Source of the DNA: Verrucomicrobiota bacterium
GTDB taxonomy: Bacteria; Verrucomicrobiota; Verrucomicrobiia; Methylacidiphilales; UBA1321
Direction: 5' to 3'
Assembly: GCA_013286145.1 (NCBI GenBank)
Contig: JABDGH010000011.1
Span: 1 to 57,566, forward strand
Length of the DNA stretch: 57,566 nt
Of the stretch, positions 42,228 through 51,058 are shown one piece after another. Numbering within the stretch: the stretch's first letter is position 1; every line of letters starts with the position of its first letter. Below the pieces are notes generated by a model. That model was not told the origin of the DNA. It searched no databases and saw nothing but the letters and a program-made list of their open reading frames with translations. The translations under genes were made by a program, and so were the position numbers.

Positions 42228-42785
42228 TTACGCCCGTCCGAGATACTTGCCGTCCGTCGTGCTGATCTTGACCAGTTCGCCTTCCTTGATGAAGAGAGGC
42301 ACCTGAACCTGCAGGCCGGTTTCGAGCACAGCTATTTTCTGCACGTTGTTTGCGGAATCACCGCGAACGCCTTCAGCCGACTCAATAATTTTGAGAGTGA
42401 CGGTGGCGGGTGGTTCGATGTCGGCGGCTTTGTCATCGGTGAAAATAATATCGCAAGCCAGGTTCTCAGTCAGGTATTCCTTCACCTTGGTGACGAAATC
42501 TTCCTGGAAGGTAATATCCTCATAAGTCACGGGATCGATGAAGTGGTAGCCCGAGTTGTCCTTGTAGCTGAACTCGTACTTCTTGCGGCTCATCGGGACA
42601 ATTTCGAGCGATTCGTTCGAGTTGAACCGTTGCACGAATGATTTGCCAGTACGCATGCTGCGCAGGGTGGCCTGGACAAAGGCGCGAAGATTACCCGGTG
42701 TCCGGTGTTGTGTTTCCAGGACCATGCAAATGTCGCCATTCCACTTGATGGCTTGTCCTTTTCCGATTTCGTTGGCGTTTGGCAT
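42228..42785 (-). CDS. efp: Elongation factor P
   Basis: 185 residues with the three EF-P barrels. The KOW-like N-terminal domain starts MPNANEIGKGQAIKWNG, the middle OB domain includes YEFSYKDNSGYHFIDPVTYE, and the C-terminal OB domain ends VKISTTDGKYLGRA. EF-P relieves ribosome stalling at polyproline. The loop that reaches the peptidyl-transferase centre reads RTPGNLRAF, so the usual modified Lys/Arg (PGKG or PGRG) is Asn32. The start MPxANEI resembles YeiP (EfpL), but the loop differs from YeiP too. Confidence 0.92.
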   Translation of the reverse strand: MPNANEIGKGQAIKWNGDICMVLETQHRTPGNLRAFVQATLRSMRTGKSFVQRFNSNESLEIVPMSRKKYEFSYKDNSGYHFIDPVTYEDITFQEDFVTKVKEYLTENLACDIIFTDDKAADIEPPATVTLKIIESAEGVRGDSANNVQKIAVLETGLQVQVPLFIKEGELVKISTTDGKYLGRA

Positions 42786-42809
42786 AGCGAAAAACTTTCT
42801 CTTTTTATT

Positions 42810-43820
42810 TTAGATCAATTTAAATCTGGCAAGGTCCTGAGCGTCCACCAACCCGACGGGGCGGTGTTGACGGTCCACGACGACTAGGTCATCGATGCGG
42901 TTTGCTTCGAATAAATTGAGCACTTCCACGGCCAGTTTGTCAACCCGGACGGTAATGGGGCGTGCCGTCATCACGTCGGCCAGGCGGGATTGCCCGATAT
43001 TCACATCCTTCTGGTACCCGCGCGTGAAGTCGCCGTGCGTGTAAATTCCCATGAGTTGTCCGCGTGAATCGACGATGGCGGCGGCTCCCGCCCGATTTTT
43101 TGCCAGGAGCGCGAGAGCTTCGTTGACCGTGGCAGTTCCCGCGAGGATGGCCATCTGTTCCTTGGTTCGCATGAGGTCTTCGACCTTCAAGAGAAGATTG
43201 CGCCCGATGTTGCCGCCGGGATGGAACGTGGCGAAGTCCTCCTTGTTGAAGCCGCGCGCCTCAAGCAACACCATGGCCAGCGCGTCGCCGACTGCGAGCA
43301 TGGCGGTGGAACTGGCGGTGGGCGCGAGGTTGAGCGGGCAGGCTTCGCGGGTCACATGGACGTCGATGTGAAGTTCGGCCTCGCGGGCAAGAGTCGATTT
43401 AGGATTGCCGGTCAGAGCGACGATCCGTGCGCCGATGCGCTTGAGGCTCGGGATCAGCCGGGCGACTTCCTCGGTCTCGCCGCTGTAGCTGAGGATGAGA
43501 ATGAGATCGCCGTTTGAAATCATGCCGAGATCGCCGTGGGAAGCGTTGACCGCATCGAGTACCACGCTGGGAGCGCCCGTGCTGGAAAGAGTGGCGGCGA
43601 TCTTGGCCCCGACCTGGCCTGATTTGCCGATGCCGGTGACAATGATCTTGCGCCCGGACTGGATAACCTCCTGCATCGCCTCAATGGCTTGGGCGAAAGT
43701 TTTATCCAAACGCCGCTGTACCGCACTCAATGCCGCGGCTTCCAGTTGGAGGACGCGCCTGCCCTTGGTGATGTGGCCCTTGAGCCTGGCGGCGGATGAA
43801 CGTGGACGATGCATCCCCAT
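42810..43820 (-). CDS. kdsD: D-arabinose 5-phosphate isomerase, KpsF/GutQ family
   Basis: 336 residues. The SIS isomerase domain (about 45-190) shows VTGIGKSGQVGAKIAATLSSTG (shortened), AVNASHGDLGM, SYSGETEEV and FHPGGNIGRN. Two CBS domains follow (about 210-330). It turns ribulose 5-phosphate into arabinose 5-phosphate, the first step to Kdo in LPS. Consistent with lpxD and the GT9 genes in this window. Confidence 0.92.
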   Translation of the reverse strand: MGMHRPRSSAARLKGHITKGRRVLQLEAAALSAVQRRLDKTFAQAIEAMQEVIQSGRKIIVTGIGKSGQVGAKIAATLSSTGAPSVVLDAVNASHGDLGMISNGDLILILSYSGETEEVARLIPSLKRIGARIVALTGNPKSTLAREAELHIDVHVTREACPLNLAPTASSTAMLAVGDALAMVLLEARGFNKEDFATFHPGGNIGRNLLLKVEDLMRTKEQMAILAGTATVNEALALLAKNRAGAAAIVDSRGQLMGIYTHGDFTRGYQKDVNIGQSRLADVMTARPITVRVDKLAVEVLNLFEANRIDDLVVVDRQHRPVGLVDAQDLARFKLI

Positions 43821-43864
43821 GGGTTCGCAAACACCGGGGCCGAAAGCAAGCTTTGAACTGCTCC

Positions 43865-45859
43865 CTATGGTGCCATCGCCTTTATTTTGGCCAAAGTATC
43901 TTTCGCTGCGTTTGAGTCGGGCCGTAGCCGTACGACCTCCTGAAGATGGGCTATTGCGTCGTTCACCTGCCCTTTTTGGAGAAGGATGGCGCCGAGGTTG
44001 TTGTGGGCTTCGGCATTGTTGGGGTTGATGGCCAGCGTTTGCTGGAACTGGGTTATCGCTTCGTCCACTTGTCCTTTTTGGAAAAGAACAACGCCGAAAT
44101 TATAATGAGCCTCGGCATAATCCGGAGTGATTTCCAGCGCCTTTTTGAACTGGATTATGGCCGCGTCCATTTGCCCTTTTTTGGAAAGCATGTTGCCCAG
44201 GTTGTTATGGGCCTTGGCATTATTTGGTTGAAGATCGATAGCCTTTTGGAACTCGGCCATTGCCTCATCGAGTTGTCCCTTTTGAGAAAGGATATTGCCC
44301 AGGTTATAATGCGTTTCGGCATAGCTGGGATCGATTTTAAGCGCATTTTGGAACTCGGCCATCGCTTCGTCCACCTGCCCATTTTGAAAAAGGGCAAGGG
44401 CAAGATTATTGTGGGCTTCGGCATAATCCGGACGGATTTCGAGGGCTTTTTGGTAATGGATAATCGATTCGTTTGTTCGCCCTCTTTGAGAAAGATTAGT
44501 GCCAAGATTGTTGTGAGCCATCGCGGAGAGAGGGCTTGCTTGAATCGTGTCAGTCCAAAGGGCAATTTCGTCGGCAAAAACATCTTCACGGATCACGGTA
44601 AGAAAAGTCAAAGGCAGGAGCGCAGCCAGCAGGGGCGCCACTGCCATCCAGAATCCACGGCGCCACTCCAGCATCATCAGGAGCAAGGCCAGCAGTTGCA
44701 TCGCAACTCCCGCCAGTGGTAAATAATAAAAACGGTCAGCCAAAGGGCGGTAGAGCGGGACAAAATTGGAAACGGTTGCAAGTCCCAGCCAGTAGATGGC
44801 CACTCCAAGCGCGCCCATCCGACTCCTGTAAGCCAGCCAGCCTTGCAGCAAAACCACTGCGATCAGGATTGGCAACGCGATGGCCGTCGGAAGCCCCAGA
44901 TGTTCCACTGGCGTATAATCGGCTGAAAAGTGTGTCGGCCAAATTAATTTACCCATCATGAAAACCCATAACCGGGGCTGGATTAAAAAGACCTGGAAGA
45001 ACGATCCGCCAAGATAGCCCCAAGGCGCCAGGCTGTACGAAGTGGAGGCAGGCGGAGCCAAGAGGAATCGAACCGCCAGGAAAGCTGCGGTCACCGCTGA
45101 GGCGGCCCCTAAAAACAAAAACCACGGTAACTTCGCTTCCTTGCGACGAAATAAAAACCAATAGACGGCGAGCAACGCCACCGTTGTGACGCCCGATTCC
45201 TTTGAAGTTACGGCTGCAAGGGCGCAGAGAGTGCCCATGCTTCCCGTGATCATCGCGGATCGAAAGTTCTCCGGACGAAAAGCCATCGCCGCAAATAAGG
45301 ACAGGAGAGTGAAAAATGTTACCAGGAGACTCGAGCTGTAACTCACTTCGGAAACCGATTCCACGGCGATCGGGTGCAGGGCGAAAATCAGGGTGACTGC
45401 CGCTACCGCAAGTTGAACTTTCAGGCGGTTGTCCCGGGTCAGCCCTGTTATTTCGGTGGCAATCAATCGCCACAACAACACAAAGAACAGCGCGACATTG
45501 GTCGCATGAAGCAGATTGCTGCATAAATGATATCCGAACGGTTCCTTGCCGGAGAAGGCGGCAATCAGCATCAGGTAAAGCATCTGTCCCGGTCGGGATC
45601 CGAGCACGAGATTCATCTTCAACACTTTCAGCGTAAGAATGGCAGGCAGGTTGGAAAGGGAGGTGATGAATCCTTCCACCAAAATTTCCAGTCGCGCATC
45701 GTAAACAAAGCCCGATTTGAGCGAAGGCCAATAGACTAGGAAGGTTATCGCCGCCAGCAGGAGTGCAATCCAGGTTCCCGAAACCAGGGCCTTGGAACCG
45801 GATGCGCGGGGAGGGGCGTTATGATCGCCCGCCCCTTTTTTTCTGAATCGTTTTGCCAT
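43865..45859 (-). CDS. Multi-pass membrane protein with C-terminal TPR repeats (TMTC-like)
   Basis: 664 residues from MAKRFRKKG. About 12 membrane helices occupy residues 25-440, with a DARLEILVE loop after the first helix, as in PMT/TMTC-type or ArnT-like glycosyltransferases of the GT-C class. The last 220 residues hold at least six TPRs (AHNNLGTNLSQRG, AHNNLALALFQNG, THYNLGNILSQKG and so on) of 34 residues. Bacterial homologues of this plan are thought to glycosylate proteins, but the role here is unknown. Confidence 0.8.
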   Translation of the reverse strand: MAKRFRKKGAGDHNAPPRASGSKALVSGTWIALLLAAITFLVYWPSLKSGFVYDARLEILVEGFITSLSNLPAILTLKVLKMNLVLGSRPGQMLYLMLIAAFSGKEPFGYHLCSNLLHATNVALFFVLLWRLIATEITGLTRDNRLKVQLAVAAVTLIFALHPIAVESVSEVSYSSSLLVTFFTLLSLFAAMAFRPENFRSAMITGSMGTLCALAAVTSKESGVTTVALLAVYWFLFRRKEAKLPWFLFLGAASAVTAAFLAVRFLLAPPASTSYSLAPWGYLGGSFFQVFLIQPRLWVFMMGKLIWPTHFSADYTPVEHLGLPTAIALPILIAVVLLQGWLAYRSRMGALGVAIYWLGLATVSNFVPLYRPLADRFYYLPLAGVAMQLLALLLMMLEWRRGFWMAVAPLLAALLPLTFLTVIREDVFADEIALWTDTIQASPLSAMAHNNLGTNLSQRGRTNESIIHYQKALEIRPDYAEAHNNLALALFQNGQVDEAMAEFQNALKIDPSYAETHYNLGNILSQKGQLDEAMAEFQKAIDLQPNNAKAHNNLGNMLSKKGQMDAAIIQFKKALEITPDYAEAHYNFGVVLFQKGQVDEAITQFQQTLAINPNNAEAHNNLGAILLQKGQVNDAIAHLQEVVRLRPDSNAAKDTLAKIKAMAP

Positions 45860-46002
45860 GCGGTCTTGGTTGCTAATTGCCAAGATGAACACTTTAGCTT
45901 TTCATAAAAGCAGATTTTGCTTTTAGATCACCCTTATTTCATTCGCGGCGGCGCATGATATTTATTTTCACAACTGCGCAATAACACGCCTCGAAATCGT
46001 AC

Positions 46003-46977
46003 ATGGAAAAGAAGGAATTATCTCCGGGGACCTTGCTGATTCGTCGTGCGCGCGCGCTGTTGATTGGCTCAACGATTTTATGGGGCGCGAGTTTTCCGTT
46101 ATTGCGCGGACTGCAACTGGCCCAACGGGAACATGCGCTTCATGTCCCCGATTTCGCCCTCGCTTGCGGCGACACCGCAGTGCGTTTTGGGTTAGCCGCA
46201 CTTTTCCTGCTCCCCTTTTATGGCCGGGGGTTGCTCCGGGTAACTCGACGGGAATGGAGTCAGGCCATCGGGCTGGCGCTGTTGGCAGGAGGGGGGGCTT
46301 TCCTGCAAACGATTGGTCTCGCCTGGACGGACGCATCGATCTCGGCTTTCCTCACCCAACTCTACGCGTTGATCGTGCCTTTGATTGTCGCGGTGCGGGA
46401 TCAGCGAGCTCCCACCCTTCGTGTGATGATGGCGTGCATGATGGTTCTGGCCGGTGCGGCGATGTTAAGTCCCGGCCTACTGACTCATTTTGTCCTGGGT
46501 CCCGGTGAACTCGCCATTATTTTCAGCACCGTTTTTCTGGCCAGTCAGATTGTCTGGGTGGAACGGTCGATCTATGCGGAAAATCGTCCTGGCGTGGTCA
46601 CGCTGGTCATGTTTCTCCTTTTGGCGGGAATGTTCATCCTCGGTTATCTCACAACGGGAGGCACGGCCCACTTCGCGGGACAAATGTTTGACACCCCGGC
46701 ATTATGGGAACTCATGCTGACGTTGGTATTGTTCTGCACCGTGATCAATTTTTTCATCATGAACGCCTGGCAGCGTTGCGTCAGCGCGACGGAGGCGGGT
46801 CTGATTTATAGTATCGAACCGGTTCTCGCGACGGTATTGTCTGCCTTTTTGCCCGGCTTGATTTCGCACCTGGCGGGGATCACCTATCCAAATGAAATGC
46901 TGACGTGGACTCTCCTCGCGGGCGGCGTGCTGATCGTGAGCGCAACCATTCTCGTTGCGACCGAGCGCCGAACTTAA
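46003..46977 (+). CDS. DMT-superfamily (EamA) transporter
   Basis: 324 residues with ten predicted helices in two EamA halves. First half: LLIGSTILWGASFPLLRGL and AGGGAFLQTIGLAWTDASISAFLTQLY (shortened). Second half: FSTVFLASQIVWVERSI and CVSATEAGLIYSIEPVLATVLSAF (shortened). Such proteins export small metabolites or amino acids; the substrate is unknown. Confidence 0.87.
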   Translation: MEKKELSPGTLLIRRARALLIGSTILWGASFPLLRGLQLAQREHALHVPDFALACGDTAVRFGLAALFLLPFYGRGLLRVTRREWSQAIGLALLAGGGAFLQTIGLAWTDASISAFLTQLYALIVPLIVAVRDQRAPTLRVMMACMMVLAGAAMLSPGLLTHFVLGPGELAIIFSTVFLASQIVWVERSIYAENRPGVVTLVMFLLLAGMFILGYLTTGGTAHFAGQMFDTPALWELMLTLVLFCTVINFFIMNAWQRCVSATEAGLIYSIEPVLATVLSAFLPGLISHLAGITYPNEMLTWTLLAGGVLIVSATILVATERRT

Positions 46978-47133
46978 ATAGAGAGGTGCTCCCCTTTAGG
47001 TTCCGTCATCCTGAGCCTGTCGAAGGATTAGCTCCCGAAAAGTAGGCACTTAACCGGATGACGTGGACTTACCGAGGGCTGATCCTTGTATCTTGAGATT
47101 GGTCAGTAAGGGACTGGGGATGAAACCGAAAAT

Positions 47134-47150
47134 GTGCCTGTCCCCTTTTT
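47134..47150. repeat. GTGCCTGTCCCCTTTTT motif
   Basis: A 17-base motif repeated at 47999-48014 in the same orientation and at 48645-48661 inverted (AAAAAGGGGACAGGCAC). A degraded form is near 47940. The copies bracket the PIN module and the DUF4304-like gene. Confidence 0.7.
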
Positions 47151-47231
47151 CTTTCCCTTTTTCGCTTTCTTTGCGTTTCTGGAACGTATTCAAATAATAA
47201 TCCTGCTGGCTTCGTCGAATGATCACTGGAT

Positions 47232-47720
47232 ATGCTCAAGTCTGTGCCTGCCCTGACCCTCTATCTGGATAACTCCGTGGTCGGCGGTTACTTCGATCCC
47301 GAGTTTGAAAAAGCCACCCAGCGGCTTTGGGCCTTGTCAGATTCGGGCCATTGCCGATTCGTGGCCTCGGTTGTGACTCAGCAGGAAGCCTCGCTCGCCC
47401 CGCCGGAGGTTGTCCGACTCTTCGCGCAAACATTCCCGGATAACGCCAATCTCTTGTCCTTGACCGACCGTGCCGAAGAACTGGCGCGAGCTTATGTTCA
47501 AGCCGGAGTTCTTACCGCAAAATACATTGATGACGCCCGTCATGTCGCCATCGCCACCACGCATGGAATCGGCCTCATTGTCAGTTGGAATTTCAAGCAC
47601 CTGGCCAACTACCAGCGAGAATCGGGTTTTAATCGCATCAACTTGGTGTATGGTTATCCCAGCGTGCGGATCATAAGTCCGCCGGAACTTGTTTATGGAG
47701 ACGACAACCAAAACTTTTGA
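47232..47720 (+). CDS. PIN-domain protein (probable toxin)
   Basis: 162 residues. PIN elements: TLYLDNSVVGGYFD with the first Asp, TQQEAS with Glu, YIDDARHVAIATTHG with Asp, and IVSWNFKHLAN where Asn takes the place of the last acidic residue. This subfamily is often followed, not preceded, by a small partner gene. Here that gene overlaps it by 26 bases. RNase activity is inferred from the fold. Confidence 0.8.
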   Translation: MLKSVPALTLYLDNSVVGGYFDPEFEKATQRLWALSDSGHCRFVASVVTQQEASLAPPEVVRLFAQTFPDNANLLSLTDRAEELARAYVQAGVLTAKYIDDARHVAIATTHGIGLIVSWNFKHLANYQRESGFNRINLVYGYPSVRIISPPELVYGDDNQNF

Positions 47721-47889
47721 CGCCGTGGCTGAATCCCGCAAGTGGAAGGAAGCTGTGGCCCGTGAGACCGAGGGCATGACCTGCGAACAGGTCGTGGCCT
47801 ACTTTGACCGTGACGCCGTCCACCGTCGATTCCAGAGCGCTCTCGAACGCTCCGGCCAGCAGGAAACAGGTTCTGTTTCCAAGGCGTAG
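47695..47889 (+). CDS. Small putative antitoxin partner of the PIN protein
   Basis: 64 residues from METTTKTFDAVAESRKWKEAV; a TTG two codons earlier is possible. The middle, GMTCEQVVAYFDRDAVHRRF, is helical with acidic patches. The reading frame overlaps the toxin end, which argues for translational coupling. The order toxin then antitoxin is the reverse of the other modules in this window. No DNA-binding fold is obvious. Confidence 0.68.
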   Translation: METTTKTFDAVAESRKWKEAVARETEGMTCEQVVAYFDRDAVHRRFQSALERSGQQETGSVSKA

Positions 47890-48131
47890 GACTGCTAGTT
47901 CTAATGAGGGTTTTAAACTAGGTTTGTGAGAAAAAAGAAAAAAGGAGACAGGCAAGTTTCATGATGGCAAATGAAAATCCCGTTCCGAAACCAAAAATGT
48001 GCCTGTCCCCTTTTCACCCTCATGCTCCGGTATTATCTTTCTATCTCTAAACCCGCGCGTGTTGGCGCTCGACATGGCTTTGGTTGGCGAGCAATTTCGG
48101 ATTTTCTACCTTCTCTAAAAATTCAAAGCTT

Positions 48132-48614
48132 ATGGCACGCTACAAAAAGGCATTAATCGAAGCTTTTAAGCCTCATTTTAAAGAGCATGGATTTACAAAG
48201 AAGGACGCAACGTGGCACCTCGTAGGCGCTGAAACTGTCCACCTTTTCAACATACAGACTTCGCAATGGAGCGAGAGCTATTACTTTAATGTGGGAGTCT
48301 ATTTTCGTGCGCTTGGTCCGCTGACTTCCCCAGCGGGACATCATTGCCATATTCAGGCGCGGATTCCTGATGGGAAATTTCACGTAGCTTCCGTTAAGTC
48401 CTACGCCGAGCTTTCGGATTTTGAAGGACTTGAATTTGGAGCCGAGGAAAGAATTGTTCAGTTAAAGAATTTGATTTACCCCTTGGCATTCGATTGGTTT
48501 GAACGCTTTAAGGACAGCGCGAGCATCAAGAGGGAGCTTTTCCAGATCAAACGTCCTTGGATGGCTGTTAACAAGACCGTTTATTCTTTGCTTAATCTTG
48601 AATTTCCCTCATAG
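48132..48614 (+). CDS. DUF4304-like protein of unknown function
   Basis: 160 residues from MARYKKALIEAF. Segments HFKEHGFTKKDATWHL, VHLFNIQTSQWSESYYFNVGVYF (shortened) and HCHIQARIPDG follow the DUF4304 pattern as I remember it. A small soluble alpha/beta protein, often standing alone. Flanked by GGGGACAGGCAC motifs, so it may have been carried in with repeats. No function can be stated. Confidence 0.65.
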   Translation: MARYKKALIEAFKPHFKEHGFTKKDATWHLVGAETVHLFNIQTSQWSESYYFNVGVYFRALGPLTSPAGHHCHIQARIPDGKFHVASVKSYAELSDFEGLEFGAEERIVQLKNLIYPLAFDWFERFKDSASIKRELFQIKRPWMAVNKTVYSLLNLEFPS

Positions 48615-49189
48615 CTCCCCAAGCCGTTCGATCGGGTTGGAGAGAAAAAGGGGACAGGCACGAATGGCATCTTTTGGCCTAAGATGATAAGATAGCAGAC
48701 GAAGAGGAATTGCACCTCCTGCGGCGGTGCTGTCGGGAGTCACGCTTCTCGCTTTCCCGGCTGAATTCCTCTCCATTTTCTTATCTGGCCTAAAAGGCTT
48801 ATAATTTTTGGCCAGATAAGCCATTTAAGCGGCCTAAGACTACCACGTTTCATTCGGGCTGATGTAAAATCGTGGCCTCATGAACTCCCTCCATTCTCAT
48901 TCTTCTTCCAAAACCAACGAAACCCAACCGGCCACAATTCCGCCGGGTATTCCGCAGCTCACCCCGCTCCATCACCGCCAACAAACCCAAATCGCCCGCG
49001 ACCAGTTCAATGACCGCCTCGCCATACCACTTCATACCACCCTGTAACGGAACATCCCCATGCCCCCCCCCGTAGTTTCAGCACCGTCGCCCGGCGGTCA
49101 ACGGCTACCAACGGAGGGTACGACAGCTACCTCGACAAGCTGGGGATGACAGCCTTTTATTAAGAAAGCTTTTAACTACACCGACGCTT
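48615..49189. other. Gene-poor region with competing hairpins and repeats
   Basis: No convincing gene. It holds an inverted GGGGACAGGCAC motif (48645), a set of alternative stems (48686-48820), a 55-codon ORF at 48880 without family resemblance, a degraded GGTAGCC element near 49088 and a family A half arm (CTCGACAAGCTGGGGATGAC) at 49131. Confidence 0.6.
48686..48820. repeat. Overlapping inverted repeats that can form alternative stems
   Basis: Stem 1 pairs GATAAGA (48686-48692) and AGAGGAATT (48703-48711) with AATTCCTCT (48764-48772) and TCTTATC (48779-48785). Stem 2 pairs CTTATCTGGCC (48780-48790) with GGCCAGATAAG (48810-48820). They share bases 48780-48785, so they exclude each other. Confidence 0.65.
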
Positions 49190-49234
49190 CTGACTTACCT
49201 GCGCTTCCATCTTATTTTTAATGTTCCGCTACTG

Positions 49235-49918
49235 ATGCTTTTGGTGGCGCTCAACGGGTCGCATGCATGGACGGCTGGGGAGAGTCTTGCCTTCGGATTG
49301 GTGCTCCTCGCGGTGATGATCTTTACGACGCCCTGGGATAACCTTGCAGCCAAGTGGGGCATTTGGGGATTTCCACGGGAAAAATACAGCTTGCGGATCG
49401 GCTATCTCCCCGTGGAGGAGTATGCCTTTTTTCTGCTGCAAAGCGTCAATGTCATGCTGGCCGTGCGCCTTTTATTTTGTCTTTTCCCCAACTGGATGAC
49501 GGGCCAGGAAACCGGGATCGGAAAGTGGACGCTGCTTTGCCTCGGCGTTTCCGCGATTCCCTGGGGCATCGTCGCGCTGCAACTGCGATGGCTGCGGAAA
49601 AAATCGGGCCCGCACGTGAATTATGCGATTCATCTCGCCTGGTTTTTGCCGGTGATTTATGCGCAGTGGGTTCTCGCCCCGTGGCTTTTTCTCGCCCATG
49701 CAGGATTGCTCGCCGTGGTGACGGCGGCATTCGGCGTTTATTACACCTTGGCCGATCTCGCGGCGGTGCGGGCGGGCACCTGGTTCTTCGATGAAAAGCA
49801 GATCACCGGCGTGAAGCTGGGCCGGATTTTGCCCTGGGAGGAAATCGCTTTCTTTTTTTTGACGACATTACTGGTGGCGCAGAGTTATCTGCTGCTTTTG
49901 CCGGGCGACCAACGGTAG
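49235..49918 (+). CDS. Lycopene cyclase domain (CrtYcd-like) membrane protein
   Basis: 227 residues from the first ATG. Six to seven membrane helices and two repeated half-motifs: TTPWDNLAAKWGIWGF with LPVEEYAFFLLQ, and the second-half LPWEEIAFFFLTT. These define the heterodimeric/fused lycopene cyclase family of carotenoid cyclisation. The in-frame sequence before the ATG (from CTG at 49190) reads LTYLRFHLIFNVPLL, which looks like the true N-terminus of the family, so translation may start at that CTG. No other carotenoid gene is in the window. Confidence 0.8.
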   Translation: MLLVALNGSHAWTAGESLAFGLVLLAVMIFTTPWDNLAAKWGIWGFPREKYSLRIGYLPVEEYAFFLLQSVNVMLAVRLLFCLFPNWMTGQETGIGKWTLLCLGVSAIPWGIVALQLRWLRKKSGPHVNYAIHLAWFLPVIYAQWVLAPWLFLAHAGLLAVVTAAFGVYYTLADLAAVRAGTWFFDEKQITGVKLGRILPWEEIAFFFLTTLLVAQSYLLLLPGDQR

Positions 49919-49966
49919 GAAGCCGTCATTTCTCGACAAGTTCGCGATGGCAGGCATTTTAATTTC

Positions 49967-50812
49967 ATGCAACGCGTCACTGTTATTGGACTGGGAATTA
50001 TCGGCAGCGTCTGGGCGAAAAATCTTCACGCCGACGGCTTGAAGGTTCTCGGGTGGAACCGCACTCCGAAGGATTTGCCTTTTTATGAAGCCGACCTGGC
50101 CCGCTCCGTGAAAGACGCGGAGATGATCATCATCGTGGTGGCCGATCCGCCAGCGGTGGAAAGTATCCTGAATACCATTGTGCCCCACCTGAAGCCGGGG
50201 CAGATCGTGGTGCAATCGAGCACGATCTCCGCGCATTGGACGAAGCTTTTTGCCGAACGCGTGGAAGCCACCGGGGCGCTTTTTCTCGAGGCGCCATTTA
50301 CCGGCAGCAAACCAGCAGCGGAAGCGCGCAAGACCGTTTTTTATCTCGGTGGAACAGCCGATATTGTCGAAAAAGCGCGCCCGGTTCTGACCCGGTTGAG
50401 CACCCAACTTCTGCACATAGGCATTTTGGGTACGGCTTCCTCGTTGAAACTGGCGATGAACCTGAATATCGCGGTGATTTCCGAGGCGTTGAGCGAAAGT
50501 CTGGCCCTCGCTCGTGCCGAGGGGATTTCCGACGAGAAATTCTTCGAGGCGCTGCACATCAATGCGGGACGTTCTGGATTTTCGGACCTGAAGGAAGCCA
50601 AATTCCGCACCGGGGACTTCTCTCCACAATTCGCGCTCAAACATATGGACAAGGATTTGCGGCTCGCGCTGGAAACGGCTGGCTCCCTGGAATTGCCTCT
50701 TACAAAGTCGCTTAAGTCATTCTACGATAAGGGGATGAAGATTGGATTCAACGAGGACGACCTGACCGGGATGATTCGCCTTCTGACCGATTCGAAAAAA
50801 ACTGTAAAATAA
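49967..50812 (+). CDS. NAD(P)-dependent beta-hydroxyacid dehydrogenase family protein
   Basis: 281 residues. An N-terminal Rossmann fold (VTVIGLGIIGSVWAKNL), the substrate loop APFTGSKPAAE, and the catalytic Lys in SSLKLAMNLN of the C-terminal helical domain (3-hydroxyisobutyrate dehydrogenase/6-phosphogluconate dehydrogenase type). The Arg-containing NRTP after the second strand favours NADPH. The natural substrate, perhaps a small aldehyde such as glyoxylate or succinate semialdehyde, is not determined. Confidence 0.85.
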   Translation: MQRVTVIGLGIIGSVWAKNLHADGLKVLGWNRTPKDLPFYEADLARSVKDAEMIIIVVADPPAVESILNTIVPHLKPGQIVVQSSTISAHWTKLFAERVEATGALFLEAPFTGSKPAAEARKTVFYLGGTADIVEKARPVLTRLSTQLLHIGILGTASSLKLAMNLNIAVISEALSESLALARAEGISDEKFFEALHINAGRSGFSDLKEAKFRTGDFSPQFALKHMDKDLRLALETAGSLELPLTKSLKSFYDKGMKIGFNEDDLTGMIRLLTDSKKTVK

Positions 50813-50883
50813 TTCCGAATCTTTTGAACATTCGCTTACATGCAGGGTCATACTCTATGTAAGTTTCATTCATTCTCCTCCTA

Positions 50884-50921
50884 GATCAGGCGGTTATCCT
50901 TTTTGGGGTAATCGCCTGATC
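50884..50921 (+). terminator. Hairpin terminator-like structure
   Basis: GATCAGGCGGTTATCC pairs, with two wobbles, with GGGTAATCGCCTGATC around a T-rich loop, followed by GCTTTT. It lies 72 bases after the dehydrogenase gene and could also serve the opposite strand. Confidence 0.65.
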
Positions 50922-51058
50922 GCTTTTATGGGGGAAGAGGCAGAAATTGGAACTGGCACGAACCGATAAATCTTTTTCCACATCTCAAACTCAGATCAAG
51001 TTCGAGCCATATCCCTCGACTTTGCTCGAGATGACAGCTTGTTTAAAGCGAAGCTGCC

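Noticed and set aside
48880-49047. 55-codon ORF after the competing hairpins
   Set aside because: Low-complexity His/Pro/Gln/Thr composition and no good ribosome binding site; probably chance.
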